A stretch of 64,000 nucleotides of DNA from Geitlerinema sp. PCC 9228 (GTDB taxonomy: Bacteria > Cyanobacteriota > Cyanobacteriia > Cyanobacteriales > PCC-9228). The notes beneath the pieces were generated by a model. The model searched no databases. It was given only the letters and a program-made list of their open reading frames with translations, and had not been told where the DNA came from. The stretch's first letter is position 1, and every line of letters starts with the position of its first letter. The stretch lies in contig NZ_LNDC01000131.1 of NCBI RefSeq assembly GCF_001870905.1, forward strand, positions 1-64,000, written 5' to 3'. Both the position numbers and the translations under genes were made by a program. Of this stretch, positions 9,051 to 18,180 are shown in pieces.

Positions 9051-9914
9051 TTAAACCATTTCTTCAGTGGTTGGTAAATGCAGAAACTTCTTCATTTTCA
9101 ACCAGGAACTGCGCAGCCGCCAAAATTTGCTGCTTTTCATGGCAGCAATCATGGCTTGTTGGTGTAGTAATTCCGCTTGCAATTGGGTAATGGAATTCTG
9201 TAAGTGTTTGACTTGCTGTTCCGTGGCAGAAATTTGGCTGGATTCGCGTTTTCTGGCCCAACCCATGCGACCGCCGTGGGTAATGGCAAAATCGGTAAAA
9301 TCGGGATGCTGTTTGACCAGCAATTCGTAGACCATTTCTACTTGGGGAGTATCCAATTCGCGATCGCTTAAATGGCCAAATTCTTCTCGCCAGTTGGGAA
9401 TACAGCCACGCAAAACAAAATTCAAATCGTCAAAAACGATCCATCCCCCCGGTTTTAGCAATTTCGCCACCAACGCAAAAGCCAACCCATCGGTTTCCCA
9501 TTGATGCGCGCCATCCAAAAAACAAAAATCAAAAATGGGAGTACAAATATTGTCTTGGGTCTGTTTGGCAATTAAATCGGCCAAATACCAATTGTATCCC
9601 AACGGTTCGATCGCCACTTCCAAGGTATCGCCAACTTGGGTATGTTCTTGCAAACGGTAGGGATTGACCGATTCGTATAGCTGGCGATCGCAAGCCACCA
9701 CTTTGCCACCGCCATTCGCTGCCACCGCCGCCGCCATCACGCAGCTGGTGGTTCCGAAACCGCATCCCAATTCCAACCCCCAATGCAACTGATGGCTAGC
9801 AACAAACTCGTAAATATCGGCGATCGCATCTTCGGGAAGTAAAAAAATCGATTCCGGCCAAAAACCGCCAATTTCGTAACTTTGTAGCCGTTGCCAAATG
9901 GTTGCAAAATCCAT
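9051..9914 (-). CDS. SAM methyltransferase with C-terminal coiled coil and SKFW motif
   Basis: 287 aa. Class I methyltransferase core: LELGCGFGTTSCVMAAA at about residues 47-63, VVACDRQL, then DFCFLDGAHQWETDG and LLKPGGWIVFDDLNF, the pattern of Methyltransf_24-like enzymes. The last 60 residues form a coiled coil (VKHLQNSITQLQAELLHQQA) ending in MKSSKFWRLRSSWLKMKK. The same coiled coil plus SKFW unit occurs in the proteins at 10049-13426 and 13457-14464, suggesting a shared docking or membrane-proximal role (inference). Substrate probably a sugar. No clear ribosome-binding site before 9914. Confidence 0.82.
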   Translation of the reverse strand: MDFATIWQRLQSYEIGGFWPESIFLLPEDAIADIYEFVASHQLHWGLELGCGFGTTSCVMAAAVAANGGGKVVACDRQLYESVNPYRLQEHTQVGDTLEVAIEPLGYNWYLADLIAKQTQDNICTPIFDFCFLDGAHQWETDGLAFALVAKLLKPGGWIVFDDLNFVLRGCIPNWREEFGHLSDRELDTPQVEMVYELLVKQHPDFTDFAITHGGRMGWARKRESSQISATEQQVKHLQNSITQLQAELLHQQAMIAAMKSSKFWRLRSSWLKMKKFLHLPTTEEMV

Positions 9915-10048
9915 AACCTATTCAAAATACAGGACCCAAGGCTGCAACGCAGTTCAATAGAAGACCATCCCAAATCAAAGCAACGCACATTTGTCAGTGC
10001 GGTGAATTGTACCACGTACCCAGCGATTTGCTAGCGAGCCACATAGAA

Positions 10049-13000
10049 TTACGCGCCATCAAACAAAACCTCTAGCATATTGTACGCCGATCGCTGCGGG
10101 AAATACTGGCAAGCGTCTGCCATGGCTTGACGAACCAAACCATCGCGCAAATAGCGATCGCCAACCAAACGACTCACCGCCGCCACACAATCTTCGTGGG
10201 ATTCGCTATCTACCACCAACCCATTTTCTCCATCGCGGACAAAACTCACCGAACCACCGCGGCGGGGAACCACAACAGCCGTTCCGCAAAGCATCGCTTC
10301 CAACGCCGTCACCCCCAAAGCTTGAAATTTAGAAAAATCCACAAAAATATCCGCTTCGTTCATCAAAGCAGCTACTTGGCGGCGTTTTAACATGCCAGCA
10401 TGGCGCCAGGTAAAATCGTGGGGAAGTTCTTGGAAACGGGGGTCTTCCGAAAGGCAGCCAAACAAAACAATATCCACATCGCCACCAAAGCGACGGTCGA
10501 TTTCCCGCAAGACTTCCATCGTAAACCGCGGATTGCGTCGTGGGGTACTGGGACGAATCATCGCTGCAATGCGTACTTTGGCCGATCCATGTCGAAGCAG
10601 GGAATTTTCCTGCCGCAGCTGTTGGAAAGGTCGCGGACGAAACAAGTCTACATTGGCGCTGGGACCAATTAACGCACAATCTACGCCGATATGTTTTTTT
10701 ACCTCATCGCGATTCCACGGCGTTTTGGTAATGCGGACCAAATCCCGGTAGCGGGTGTAGGAATTCCAGGCGCGTTTGTATTCGGCAGACCCAGGAGAAA
10801 AGAAATAAGGCTCAAAATCCAGGATGTAATAAGCTTTCACCGTTTGATTGGGAAAGCGATCGAGTGCATCCATCCACTCCACAGAAGCATATAAAGTGGC
10901 AACCACTGCATCAAACTTGGGAAGAATCTTCCCCAACTCCTGCGGACCTTCCGCATAAACCACCGGAACCGGCAGGTCGGGATATCCCCGTTCAAAACCA
11001 GCTTGCATATGCGTCCAATTGGCAATTCTGGCGTCTACTCCCATTTCTTGCATGGCTTGCGCCGCTTGCAGGACCAAATTGCCACCACCGCCAGGTTCGG
11101 AAATTGGTAGTAAAAAGAGAACTCGCTTGCCTTCCCATTTCGCCATCCCTTTCTCGATGAGTTCCCGCTGTTGCCACAAATTGCGGACACGGACCCGGAT
11201 GCCTTCTAACACCCGGTTTTCCCGGCATTGGCTAACGCCAAAGGTAATGAGGTCTTGACCGTGTTTGCTGGCTAAAAGGCGATCGGCATTTTCGCAGAGG
11301 CGGCGACGGCGATCGCTGGTGTAACTGCGCGCCTGGTGGTGGTAAACGTAGGCATCGTCAGCAACCGCCAATTGCCATCCCGCCTGACGGGTTCGTAGGC
11401 AATAATCGTTCTCTTCTCCATATCCGGCAGCAAAGGTTTCTTCGTCGAAAATGCCAATATCTTCAATTAGCCGTCGCCGAATCAACAAACAGAACCCATT
11501 GAGAAACGGAATGCGGGGGTACAACCGCGCCGATACCTGCGCGATCGCATTGGCTACTTCTGCAGTATCCATTCCCTCTGGCAGAAAATTATCGGCCCAA
11601 TCGCCGCGTTCGTCAAAAATTTCCGGAACCGACTGCCAAGAAGCTTTATTGGAAAGCGGTCCCACCAAACCAATGGTAGGGTCGGATTCGGCACATTGAA
11701 CCATGCGATCGAGCCAATTGGGTGTCACAATGGTATCGCTGTTCAACAGCAAAGCATAATCGCCGCTGGATTGTCGCAATCCCTGGTTGGCCGCTAGGGT
11801 GTAGCCGCGCGCGTTTTCATTGCGTAGTAGGGTGGCGTTTTGGGAAGTGGCAAAGCGTTCTAAATAGGTTTTGGTTTCCACCTTGCTGCCGTCGTCTACC
11901 AAAATTAGGTGGTATGGCATGGAGGTGTAGCGAATCACAGACGCCAAACACCGTTTGACATCTGCCAAAGCGTTGTGAACGCAAACAATAATATCTACCG
12001 TTGCTGTATGAGGTTGTAGTGGTGGTGGGTAGGGAACTTCCTCAAAAAAAGCTTGCGATTGGGAATCTGGTGGCGTTGTGGTTGCTGGTGTCGGCTGCGA
12101 TTGGGGAATCGGTGGCATTCCCACTTCTACCGTTGGCGCTTTCAGGTAGTCGGGATTTCTGGTGAAGAGAAATTTCAGGCGGTTTTTCAAGCGAAACCAG
12201 GCATTGCGCAGCTGCCAAAACTTGCTGGTTTCCATGGCCGTGATGGTTAAATTGGCGCGATCGAGTTGCCATTGGGTGGTGGATAGTTCTTGTTGGGTTT
12301 TTTGTAGCTGCGATTGCCACTGAGATTGCGCTTGCGCCTGGTCTGCTTCTTGTTGCTGCAGTTTTTGTTCGTATTGCTGGCGAATTTCTTCGCGTTCTTG
12401 ATGGAGTTTTTGGGATTTTTCGGCAAATTCTTGTTCTTTTTGCCAGAGTTTTTGCTGCCACTGGCGTTCGGTTTGCTGCAATTTGGCTTGCAGGGGTTCT
12501 ACTTGCGATCGCAACTGTTGTAGCTGTGTTTGCGATCGCTGTAACTGTCGGGACAAATCTTCTTGTTTTTTTAGCGATCGCTCTAATTGTAATTCAATTT
12601 CACGGCGTTTTTCCTGTTCCGATAAATAGCGAAATTCTGCCTCTGCAAATACGTTGGCAAAATGCGCTGTATACAAACGCAAATGCTTTTGACTGATGTA
12701 TCGAACCAGCTGGCGGCGGTTTTCTGGCAAGTTACAAGCACTCACCATAGAGTTGTGGCGGCAGCGATAGTCAAACAAAACTTCCGGAAGGCGATAAAAC
12801 TGCCATTGGTTTTCCAAAGCTGACAGCCAAAAATCCCAATCTTCATATCCCAACTGTTTGGGAATATGGGGATCGTAACCACCACAGTCTTGCCAAACCC
12901 GCTTGCGAATCACTGCACAAGCATCGATTTGATTGCCATTGAGAATTTGACTTAAATCCACTTCGGGAAATTCCCAAGTTCCCGTTTTCTCGCCAAACAG

Positions 13001-13426
13001 TTCCGCATAGCCGTGAACCACACCCACTTGGGGATAGGTATCCAAAATTTCCGCACCTTTGGTAATATAATTGGCGCGAATGCGATTGTCCGCATCCAAA
13101 GGTAAAAAATAGCGACCCTGCGCTGCTTTTACACCTGTATTTCTCGCCGCTGCCAAACCAGCATTTTCTTGGTGTTCGATAACTCGATAGCCTCGTTCTT
13201 TTAAATAAGTAAGGGTCTTTTGGGTAAGTTCCTCTGTAGAAGCATCGTCAATAATAAGAATTTCGTAAATCGGTTGCTGGCAGGTTTCCACGCTGGCAAT
13301 GGCCTCTAGAAGAAATTCCCCGTGGTTGTAACAGGGAATAATGACTGAAACGGCAATATCTGTTTTCTCGTCAGGGGTTTTGGCAATTTGGCTGTCTGGT
13401 TCTTCCCAGATTTGCGGCTGGTTCAT
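10049..13426 (-). CDS. three-domain glycosyltransferase (GT2 - coiled coil - GT2 - GT4)
   Basis: 1125 aa. Domain 1 (about 25-250) is GT2: VSVIIPCYNHGEFLLEAI, ILIIDDAS, ENAGLAAARNTG, FLPLDADN. Residues about 285-400 are a long Gln/Glu-rich coiled coil ending in METSKFWQLRNAWFRLKNR. Domain 2 (about 470-720) is a second GT2: VDIIVCVHNALADVKRCLAS, LILVDDGS, LLNSDTIV, GYGEENDYCLRTRQAGW. Domain 3 (about 765-1120) is GT4: VLFLLPISEPGGGGNLVLQA, AAMIRPSTPRRNP, SKFQALGVTALEAMLCGT and RDGENGLVV. Such a chain could build several linkages of one repeat unit. GAGGAG lies upstream of the start. Start and stop are 30 bp and 134 bp from neighbours. Confidence 0.9.
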   Translation of the reverse strand: MNQPQIWEEPDSQIAKTPDEKTDIAVSVIIPCYNHGEFLLEAIASVETCQQPIYEILIIDDASTEELTQKTLTYLKERGYRVIEHQENAGLAAARNTGVKAAQGRYFLPLDADNRIRANYITKGAEILDTYPQVGVVHGYAELFGEKTGTWEFPEVDLSQILNGNQIDACAVIRKRVWQDCGGYDPHIPKQLGYEDWDFWLSALENQWQFYRLPEVLFDYRCRHNSMVSACNLPENRRQLVRYISQKHLRLYTAHFANVFAEAEFRYLSEQEKRREIELQLERSLKKQEDLSRQLQRSQTQLQQLRSQVEPLQAKLQQTERQWQQKLWQKEQEFAEKSQKLHQEREEIRQQYEQKLQQQEADQAQAQSQWQSQLQKTQQELSTTQWQLDRANLTITAMETSKFWQLRNAWFRLKNRLKFLFTRNPDYLKAPTVEVGMPPIPQSQPTPATTTPPDSQSQAFFEEVPYPPPLQPHTATVDIIVCVHNALADVKRCLASVIRYTSMPYHLILVDDGSKVETKTYLERFATSQNATLLRNENARGYTLAANQGLRQSSGDYALLLNSDTIVTPNWLDRMVQCAESDPTIGLVGPLSNKASWQSVPEIFDERGDWADNFLPEGMDTAEVANAIAQVSARLYPRIPFLNGFCLLIRRRLIEDIGIFDEETFAAGYGEENDYCLRTRQAGWQLAVADDAYVYHHQARSYTSDRRRRLCENADRLLASKHGQDLITFGVSQCRENRVLEGIRVRVRNLWQQRELIEKGMAKWEGKRVLFLLPISEPGGGGNLVLQAAQAMQEMGVDARIANWTHMQAGFERGYPDLPVPVVYAEGPQELGKILPKFDAVVATLYASVEWMDALDRFPNQTVKAYYILDFEPYFFSPGSAEYKRAWNSYTRYRDLVRITKTPWNRDEVKKHIGVDCALIGPSANVDLFRPRPFQQLRQENSLLRHGSAKVRIAAMIRPSTPRRNPRFTMEVLREIDRRFGGDVDIVLFGCLSEDPRFQELPHDFTWRHAGMLKRRQVAALMNEADIFVDFSKFQALGVTALEAMLCGTAVVVPRRGGSVSFVRDGENGLVVDSESHEDCVAAVSRLVGDRYLRDGLVRQAMADACQYFPQRSAYNMLEVLFDGA

Positions 13427-13456
13427 AGCAACGTCTCCTCGAAATGCTTTCCTATT

Positions 13457-14464
13457 TTACCGGAAAAACCATCCCCATACCTGCTTTTTGAAATTGTGCC
13501 AACCTTGATAGACCGGCCAAAATTTGGAAGCTTGGATGGTGGCTAGTTGCGATCGCAATTGTTGGAGTTCCCACAGGTATTTTTGTTGTTGCTGCATCGA
13601 TTGCAGGCTATCTCGATACATTTGCAAAACCAATTCCGCCGCCTCGCTATTTTCCGAGTTTGATAAATTACCCGAAAAACCGCTAGGCAAATCGGCAACA
13701 CTATCCAAATTTGCCAAAAGTTGCAGGCTTTCCGGATACAAGCGTTCCAGCAAACCCACCAGAGGATGGTTTCTAGGTAACTGGCGAAACATTTGCGCGT
13801 CGAAAATAGAAGCAGCTTCTGGTTTGGCTTGCCAATGGGGGGGGGACGAAAATTGAAATTTCTCCCGCAATAATTGTACGAGTTTTTCTGGTTCCTCCCA
13901 CAAACGATTGACATTGCATAAAATACAGCGGTGGGGATGGCGGCGATAAAAGTCCCACAGGTGGCGATTGTAATACTGCCAAATTTTTAGGGGATAGTCG
14001 GGGTTTTCTAAAAAAATGGGTGCGTTCAAACGGAAAATGGAATCCACCACATCCCAAGGATAGCGATAGACCAATATGTAATTGGTTTCTGGTAGCAATT
14101 CCTGCCAAAAATCAAGTAAAAGGGTGGTGCGCGGATCTTTCCATCCCCACCAGCGATGTTTCTGGCGTTTGCGGAGAAGTTCTTTGGCAGCTTCTGTATA
14201 GTTGGAAAATTTTTGGCGGTCTAATTGTTCGTTTTCTGTCCATCCCCAATCGACCCAACCGCCATCGTCTTGCGGACAGCAATCCGCTAATAGCGATCGC
14301 TGAAATTGCAAAAAATCAATATCTTCAAAATAGCCTTTGGCATTGTGTCGATCTGCCTGCCAAAATTCTTCCCCCAAATCGACTCCCAACGCCTGCAAAA
14401 AAGCTGCTGTCAGTGACGTACCGGAACGATGCATTCCCGCGATCGCAAGTGGTGGATGTAGCAT
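13457..14464 (-). CDS. sulfotransferase-family protein with C-terminal SKFW motif
   Basis: 335 aa. LAIAGMHRSGTSLTAAFLQ near the N-terminus is the phosphate-binding loop of the sulfotransferase family, followed by KGYFEDIDFLQFQRSLL, WWGWKDPRTTLLLDFWQE and ILVYRYPWDVVDSIFRLN, the 3'-phosphate site. The last 60 residues are a coiled coil (MQQQQKYLWELQQLRSQL) ending in ASKFWPVYQGWHNFKKQ, matching the module in two neighbours. The ATG at 14464 is preceded by GGGAG and lies 2 bp after the upstream stop; a GTG at 14491 is less likely. Probably sulfates the surface glycan, although relatives with other acceptors exist. Confidence 0.82.
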   Translation of the reverse strand: MLHPPLAIAGMHRSGTSLTAAFLQALGVDLGEEFWQADRHNAKGYFEDIDFLQFQRSLLADCCPQDDGGWVDWGWTENEQLDRQKFSNYTEAAKELLRKRQKHRWWGWKDPRTTLLLDFWQELLPETNYILVYRYPWDVVDSIFRLNAPIFLENPDYPLKIWQYYNRHLWDFYRRHPHRCILCNVNRLWEEPEKLVQLLREKFQFSSPPHWQAKPEAASIFDAQMFRQLPRNHPLVGLLERLYPESLQLLANLDSVADLPSGFSGNLSNSENSEAAELVLQMYRDSLQSMQQQQKYLWELQQLRSQLATIQASKFWPVYQGWHNFKKQVWGWFFR

Positions 14465-14466
14465 TT

Positions 14467-15333
14467 CTATGTCTCCCACATTTCCTGCCACTGGGGTTTG
14501 GGAAAATTATATAAATGGGAGGACGTTTTTACCCGCGTTGGCGTTCCTTTGATTGCTACAAATGTAGCGCGATCGGCTTGTTTTTGCTGTCGCATAACTT
14601 CATATTTTGGTACCAAAGGTTGGTGGCATTCGTAAACAGATGTAAACCCAACGCGATCGCAAAAATTCAATAGCGAAGCGCGCGTTAGCCAGAAACTTTG
14701 CACGTTATCCAAAGAAGACCAAAGCACGTTTTTTCTTTCTTTCAAACTCGATTTAGGACTATGTTCGCTGTAAATACGTCCCCAATAAGTTTGCTGCTGG
14801 TACTGATAGGAAATTTCGGCATTCAAAGCAACATGGGTGTCCAAAATTACCAAACCGCGGCAAGCGTGAGCAATATTTTCCAAAAAAGAAAATACATCGG
14901 GAACGTCTAAATGGTAAAGAATTCCCAAACAAAGAATCACGTCAAAATAACCGTATTTTTCCGCAGAAAAATAGCGCACATCATCTTGACAAAAAGAGAT
15001 ATTTTTGGTACCCAAAACCTTTTTAGCAAACCGCGCCTTTTCCAAATTGGCTGAGCGCGCCTCAATTCCTACCACATCCGCCCCTTGCAAAGCCATTTCC
15101 AGTCCGTACAATCCTTCCAAACAAGCCAAATCCAACACCCGCAAATTTTCCCAAGAATTGGGCATCCAATCGGCAACAATTTGCAAAATTCGCTGTACCT
15201 TTACTTCCGACCCCACCAAACGATGGGAATCAATGGTGTACAAATCCTCTTGCAAACAAATATTGTGATTGGTCCATTCGCCAAAAGCATCAACAATCTC
15301 TTGCCGGCGACGTTCAATGTCATCGCGTTTCAT
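14467..15333 (-). CDS. SAM-dependent methyltransferase (CmoB/DUF1698-like)
   Basis: 288 aa. The segment LRVLDLACLEGLYGLEMALQ is motif I, VVGIEARSANLEKARF is motif II, and YFDVILCLGILYHLDVPDVF matches the tRNA mo5U34 methyltransferase-like branch (Methyltransf_9). Despite that resemblance, homologues inside polysaccharide clusters are usually small-molecule or sugar methyltransferases, so a tRNA role is not assumed. A GAGG sequence lies about 8 bases before the ATG. It is the first gene after the mobile-element relic and the ABC exporter, reading in the same direction. Confidence 0.8.
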   Translation of the reverse strand: MKRDDIERRRQEIVDAFGEWTNHNICLQEDLYTIDSHRLVGSEVKVQRILQIVADWMPNSWENLRVLDLACLEGLYGLEMALQGADVVGIEARSANLEKARFAKKVLGTKNISFCQDDVRYFSAEKYGYFDVILCLGILYHLDVPDVFSFLENIAHACRGLVILDTHVALNAEISYQYQQQTYWGRIYSEHSPKSSLKERKNVLWSSLDNVQSFWLTRASLLNFCDRVGFTSVYECHQPLVPKYEVMRQQKQADRATFVAIKGTPTRVKTSSHLYNFPKPQWQEMWET

Positions 15334-15432
15334 AAAACCAACCTCAGCAGAAATCCAAAAGAATCAAAAATTGGGGAACAAAGCATTTACTTCACTTTCA
15401 CGGAAAATCTTCGATACGTTAACCAAATTTGA

Positions 15433-15675
15433 CATGGAAATCTCCGTCAAACGGGGAATGTTTTCCTCGCCAATGTTTTTAGGACTGGTGGGGCTAACGG
15501 CACTGCCTTCCCCTGTTAGGGCAGTTTAACCGTTAACGGCAGGGCGACCAACACCGAAAGCATTTGTAGGTACCATGACCTGAAAAACGTAGTCAGTTCG
15601 TTAAGATTTAAGCCGATCAGCTACCTGAAGCTGGAGGCATGAAACCCCCGTGCTTCAGCCGGGGGGGCTGACTTG
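15433..15675 (+). mobile_element. decayed 3' end of an IS200/IS605 (TnpB-type) element
   Basis: Read on the plus strand, one frame from about 15532 to the TGA at 15640-15642 stays open (it contains TNTESICRYHDLKN and RFKPISYLKLEA) and stops two bases before a strong hairpin, CCCCCG-t-GCT-tc-AGC-CGGGGG, at 15645-15665. A tnpB reading frame ending at a GC-rich hairpin is the usual right-end layout of such elements, where the omega RNA scaffold also lies. A TAG at 15517-15519 interrupts the frame and no 5' part of tnpB is present, so this is a relic. Identification rests on architecture and remembered similarity, not on an alignment. Confidence 0.5.
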
Positions 15676-17068
15676 ATGGATTTTGGATGGAGATTTGTTC
15701 GCGGGAAGTCAGCTGCGGTTCGATCAGCAGATCCACAATACCGCTGCTGAAGGAGTCGTTGTTAGGAAGAACGCGAAACATCGCCACATCAATGCGCCGG
15801 TCCATATAGGTAAACTGACCATCGACCACGCCGGAAACCCCAGCATTGAGAAAATAAACCCCAGGATTGAGCACGCATTTAAAATGAAATTGTACCGTTA
15901 GCAAGGTACCCGCCTCGATATGGCTTTCGGTTTGCGAAGCCGTCACAAAAGAAGCGCCACCTAACTCCAATCCCCGTACGGTTTTGATTAGCATCCCCAA
16001 ACGAACGTTGTTAGCCGACTTTTGAAAGCGAATGGCATAGGTGTAAATATAGTCGCGACGGCTAATCAGATTGTTAACCACCATCCCCTCGGGGGTCGTC
16101 ACCTGGGGGTCGATAATGGTGGCACCGCGGGAAATATACGAAGTGGTGGAATCGGGAACCAAATTGGGGTCAAAAAACTCCTCCATCGCCGTTGCTTCGC
16201 TGGTTTCCCTGTCGTGACCGTTGCGACTGGTTTTTAACTCCAGCGCGGTGGAGGTCTCCTTTTGGGGGGTCAAAGCAGTCAGGGAAGATTGCTGACTATG
16301 GCAAATTTCCTGGCGCAGGAAGGGATATTGCTCGCTGGGTGCATAAATGAGCTTGTGGTATTTGTCCAAAACCACCTTGGGATGGTGGCGCAGCAGCAGT
16401 TCCCCGTGGTCCATCAAAACGGCTTCATCGCACAGTTCCAACACCTGGGAAGCGGAGTGGGAGACGAACAAAATAATGCCTCCCCTTTCCCGAATCTCGC
16501 GAATGCGTGCGAAACACTTGCGCTGGAAAGCTTCATCGCCAACGGAAAGTGCCTCATCGACCACCAGAATATCCGGTTCCACGTTAATGGCGACAGCAAA
16601 CGCCAGCCGCATGAACATACCGCTGGAGTAAGTTTTTACCGGTCGGTCGATAAAATCGCCAATATCGGCAAAACCGGCAATATCGTTGAATTTGGCGTCG
16701 ATTTGTGCGGGGGTGAGGCCGAGCAACTGGCCGTTAAAAAAAACGTTTTGCCGCCCGGTAAATTCTGGGTTAAAACCGCTTCCCAATTCTAGCAATGCGG
16801 AAATTTTTCCCCCTACCGAAACCTCTCCGGTGGTTGGCAGCAGGGTACCGGCAATAATTTGTAAGAGGGTACTTTTGCCAGATCCATTGCGTCCGACAAT
16901 GCCGAGGGTTTCTCCCCAGGCGACTTCTAAATTAATGTTTTGTAGCGCCCAAAATTCTTCAGCACGGCTTTTTCCTGGCAGCAGGAGTTCCTTGAGGCGA
17001 TCGACCGGATGGTGGTATCGCTTGAAGCACTTGCATACATTTTGGAGCGAAATGGCAATCTCACTCAT
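15617..17068 (-). CDS. polysaccharide ABC exporter ATPase, Wzt-like
   Basis: 483 aa. Walker A is GRNGSGKST at residues 59-67, the signature is TYSSGMFMRLAF at about 145 and Walker B is DILVVDEALSVGDEAF. The typical WALQNINLEV start and VSHSASQVLELCD switch His are present. Residues about 310-450 form a beta-rich C-terminal domain like that of Wzt proteins, which reads the finished glycan (RGATIIDPQVTTPEG, GVYFLNAGVSGVVDG). Its permease partner is 55 bp upstream. The last 17 or so residues (PPRLKHGGFMPPASGS) are encoded by the antisense of the IS-like relic at 15600-15665, so the native C-terminus was probably replaced by the insertion. Confidence 0.92.
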   Translation of the reverse strand: MSEIAISLQNVCKCFKRYHHPVDRLKELLLPGKSRAEEFWALQNINLEVAWGETLGIVGRNGSGKSTLLQIIAGTLLPTTGEVSVGGKISALLELGSGFNPEFTGRQNVFFNGQLLGLTPAQIDAKFNDIAGFADIGDFIDRPVKTYSSGMFMRLAFAVAINVEPDILVVDEALSVGDEAFQRKCFARIREIRERGGIILFVSHSASQVLELCDEAVLMDHGELLLRHHPKVVLDKYHKLIYAPSEQYPFLRQEICHSQQSSLTALTPQKETSTALELKTSRNGHDRETSEATAMEEFFDPNLVPDSTTSYISRGATIIDPQVTTPEGMVVNNLISRRDYIYTYAIRFQKSANNVRLGMLIKTVRGLELGGASFVTASQTESHIEAGTLLTVQFHFKCVLNPGVYFLNAGVSGVVDGQFTYMDRRIDVAMFRVLPNNDSFSSGIVDLLIEPQLTSREQISIQNPSSQPPRLKHGGFMPPASGS

Positions 17069-17123
17069 TGGATTCGTGAAGGTGGTTTCGATAGGTGCTC
17101 TTCAGGCGTTCGGTGAAAGCAGG

Positions 17124-17981
17124 TTATAAGACATCGGCAAAGGCACCCCGCAGGCGACGGTAGCAGCTAAACCCGAGATAGGCAACGACCACGGAGACGG
17201 CGGCAGCTACCGACCAAGGCAACAGGTGCCGCACCTGTCCCACTAGGGTGAGGTCGCGATAGACTTGGGAAAAGGCGGCCATGGGGTTTAACAGCAATAC
17301 CCACTGCTGCCACTGTTCGGGAATGAGGCTGACCGGATAGACGATGGGGGTGAGGTAAAACCACAGGCTCATGAGGACGTTGAGGGTTTGGGGAATGTCC
17401 CGCAAAAAGACGGTTAACCCGGCGGATAGATATCCCAAGCCTGCGGTGAAGAGAAAGTGGGGAATGGCGACTAGGGGTAACAACCAAATGGTGTGGGGGA
17501 GTTGTTGGGTCGCGATCGCGATTAAAAGCAGCAGCACCAACAATCCCATTAAGCTTTCAATAAATGTAGAGAAAATCGGTATGATGGGCAGCAGGGAGAG
17601 GGGAAAGACGACTTTTTTGACCAGATTGGGTTGGTTGACCACTGCACTGGTGGACTGTATGAAACCGGTGACAAAGGTGGTCCAAGGCAACAAACCGGCA
17701 AACAGCCACAACCCAAATCCCACGTTGGTTTGGGGGAGGTCTTCTAGATTGAGTTTTAGGTTGAGAACTACCGAAAATACGTAGGTGTAAATTAAAAGTT
17801 GGGCCAGTTGGTTGAGTAGCGGCCAGAAGTTGCCTAAAACCGATCCTTTGTATTTGGCTTCCAAATCCCGACGTACTAAGGTTTTTAACAAATCCAACTT
17901 AAAGCGCCATTGCGGATTCAAGGAAAACAGCCGGGATTTGACGTTGCTTCCTCGCGATCGCGTTTCTTTCAGAAAGCTCAT
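17124..17981 (-). CDS. polysaccharide ABC exporter permease, Wzm-like
   Basis: 285 aa, an ABC-2 type membrane protein. The N-terminus carries the cytoplasmic LVRRDLEAKYKGSVLGNFWP motif common to TagG/Wzm/KpsM proteins. About six hydrophobic segments follow: QLLIYTYVFSVVL, FGLWLFAGLLPWTTF, ESLMGLLVLLLLIAIA, IWLLPLVAIPHFLFTAGLG, PQTLNVLMSLWFYLTPIVYP and SVAAAVSVVVAYLGF. With the downstream Wzt-like ATPase it would move a lipid-linked or reducing-end-capped glycan across the inner membrane. It is the first gene of the 13-gene block, so the block promoter should lie in 17982-18180. Confidence 0.92.
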   Translation of the reverse strand: MSFLKETRSRGSNVKSRLFSLNPQWRFKLDLLKTLVRRDLEAKYKGSVLGNFWPLLNQLAQLLIYTYVFSVVLNLKLNLEDLPQTNVGFGLWLFAGLLPWTTFVTGFIQSTSAVVNQPNLVKKVVFPLSLLPIIPIFSTFIESLMGLLVLLLLIAIATQQLPHTIWLLPLVAIPHFLFTAGLGYLSAGLTVFLRDIPQTLNVLMSLWFYLTPIVYPVSLIPEQWQQWVLLLNPMAAFSQVYRDLTLVGQVRHLLPWSVAAAVSVVVAYLGFSCYRRLRGAFADVL

Positions 17982-18180
17982 TCAGTGGGTTGCTCCTCGT
18001 TCACTACCTACACACCGGGTTTGGTTTTCGGAAGACGGTCACACTGACAACAGGACCCCATGTCCCCGCAGCGATCGCGTCTAGCCGATCTTGGTCGTCC
18101 CGTGCCAGTGGCTACCACCAGCAGCACAATACGTTAAATTCTACTAATCTTAACCGATAAAGGAAATGGGGCTGGAAATT

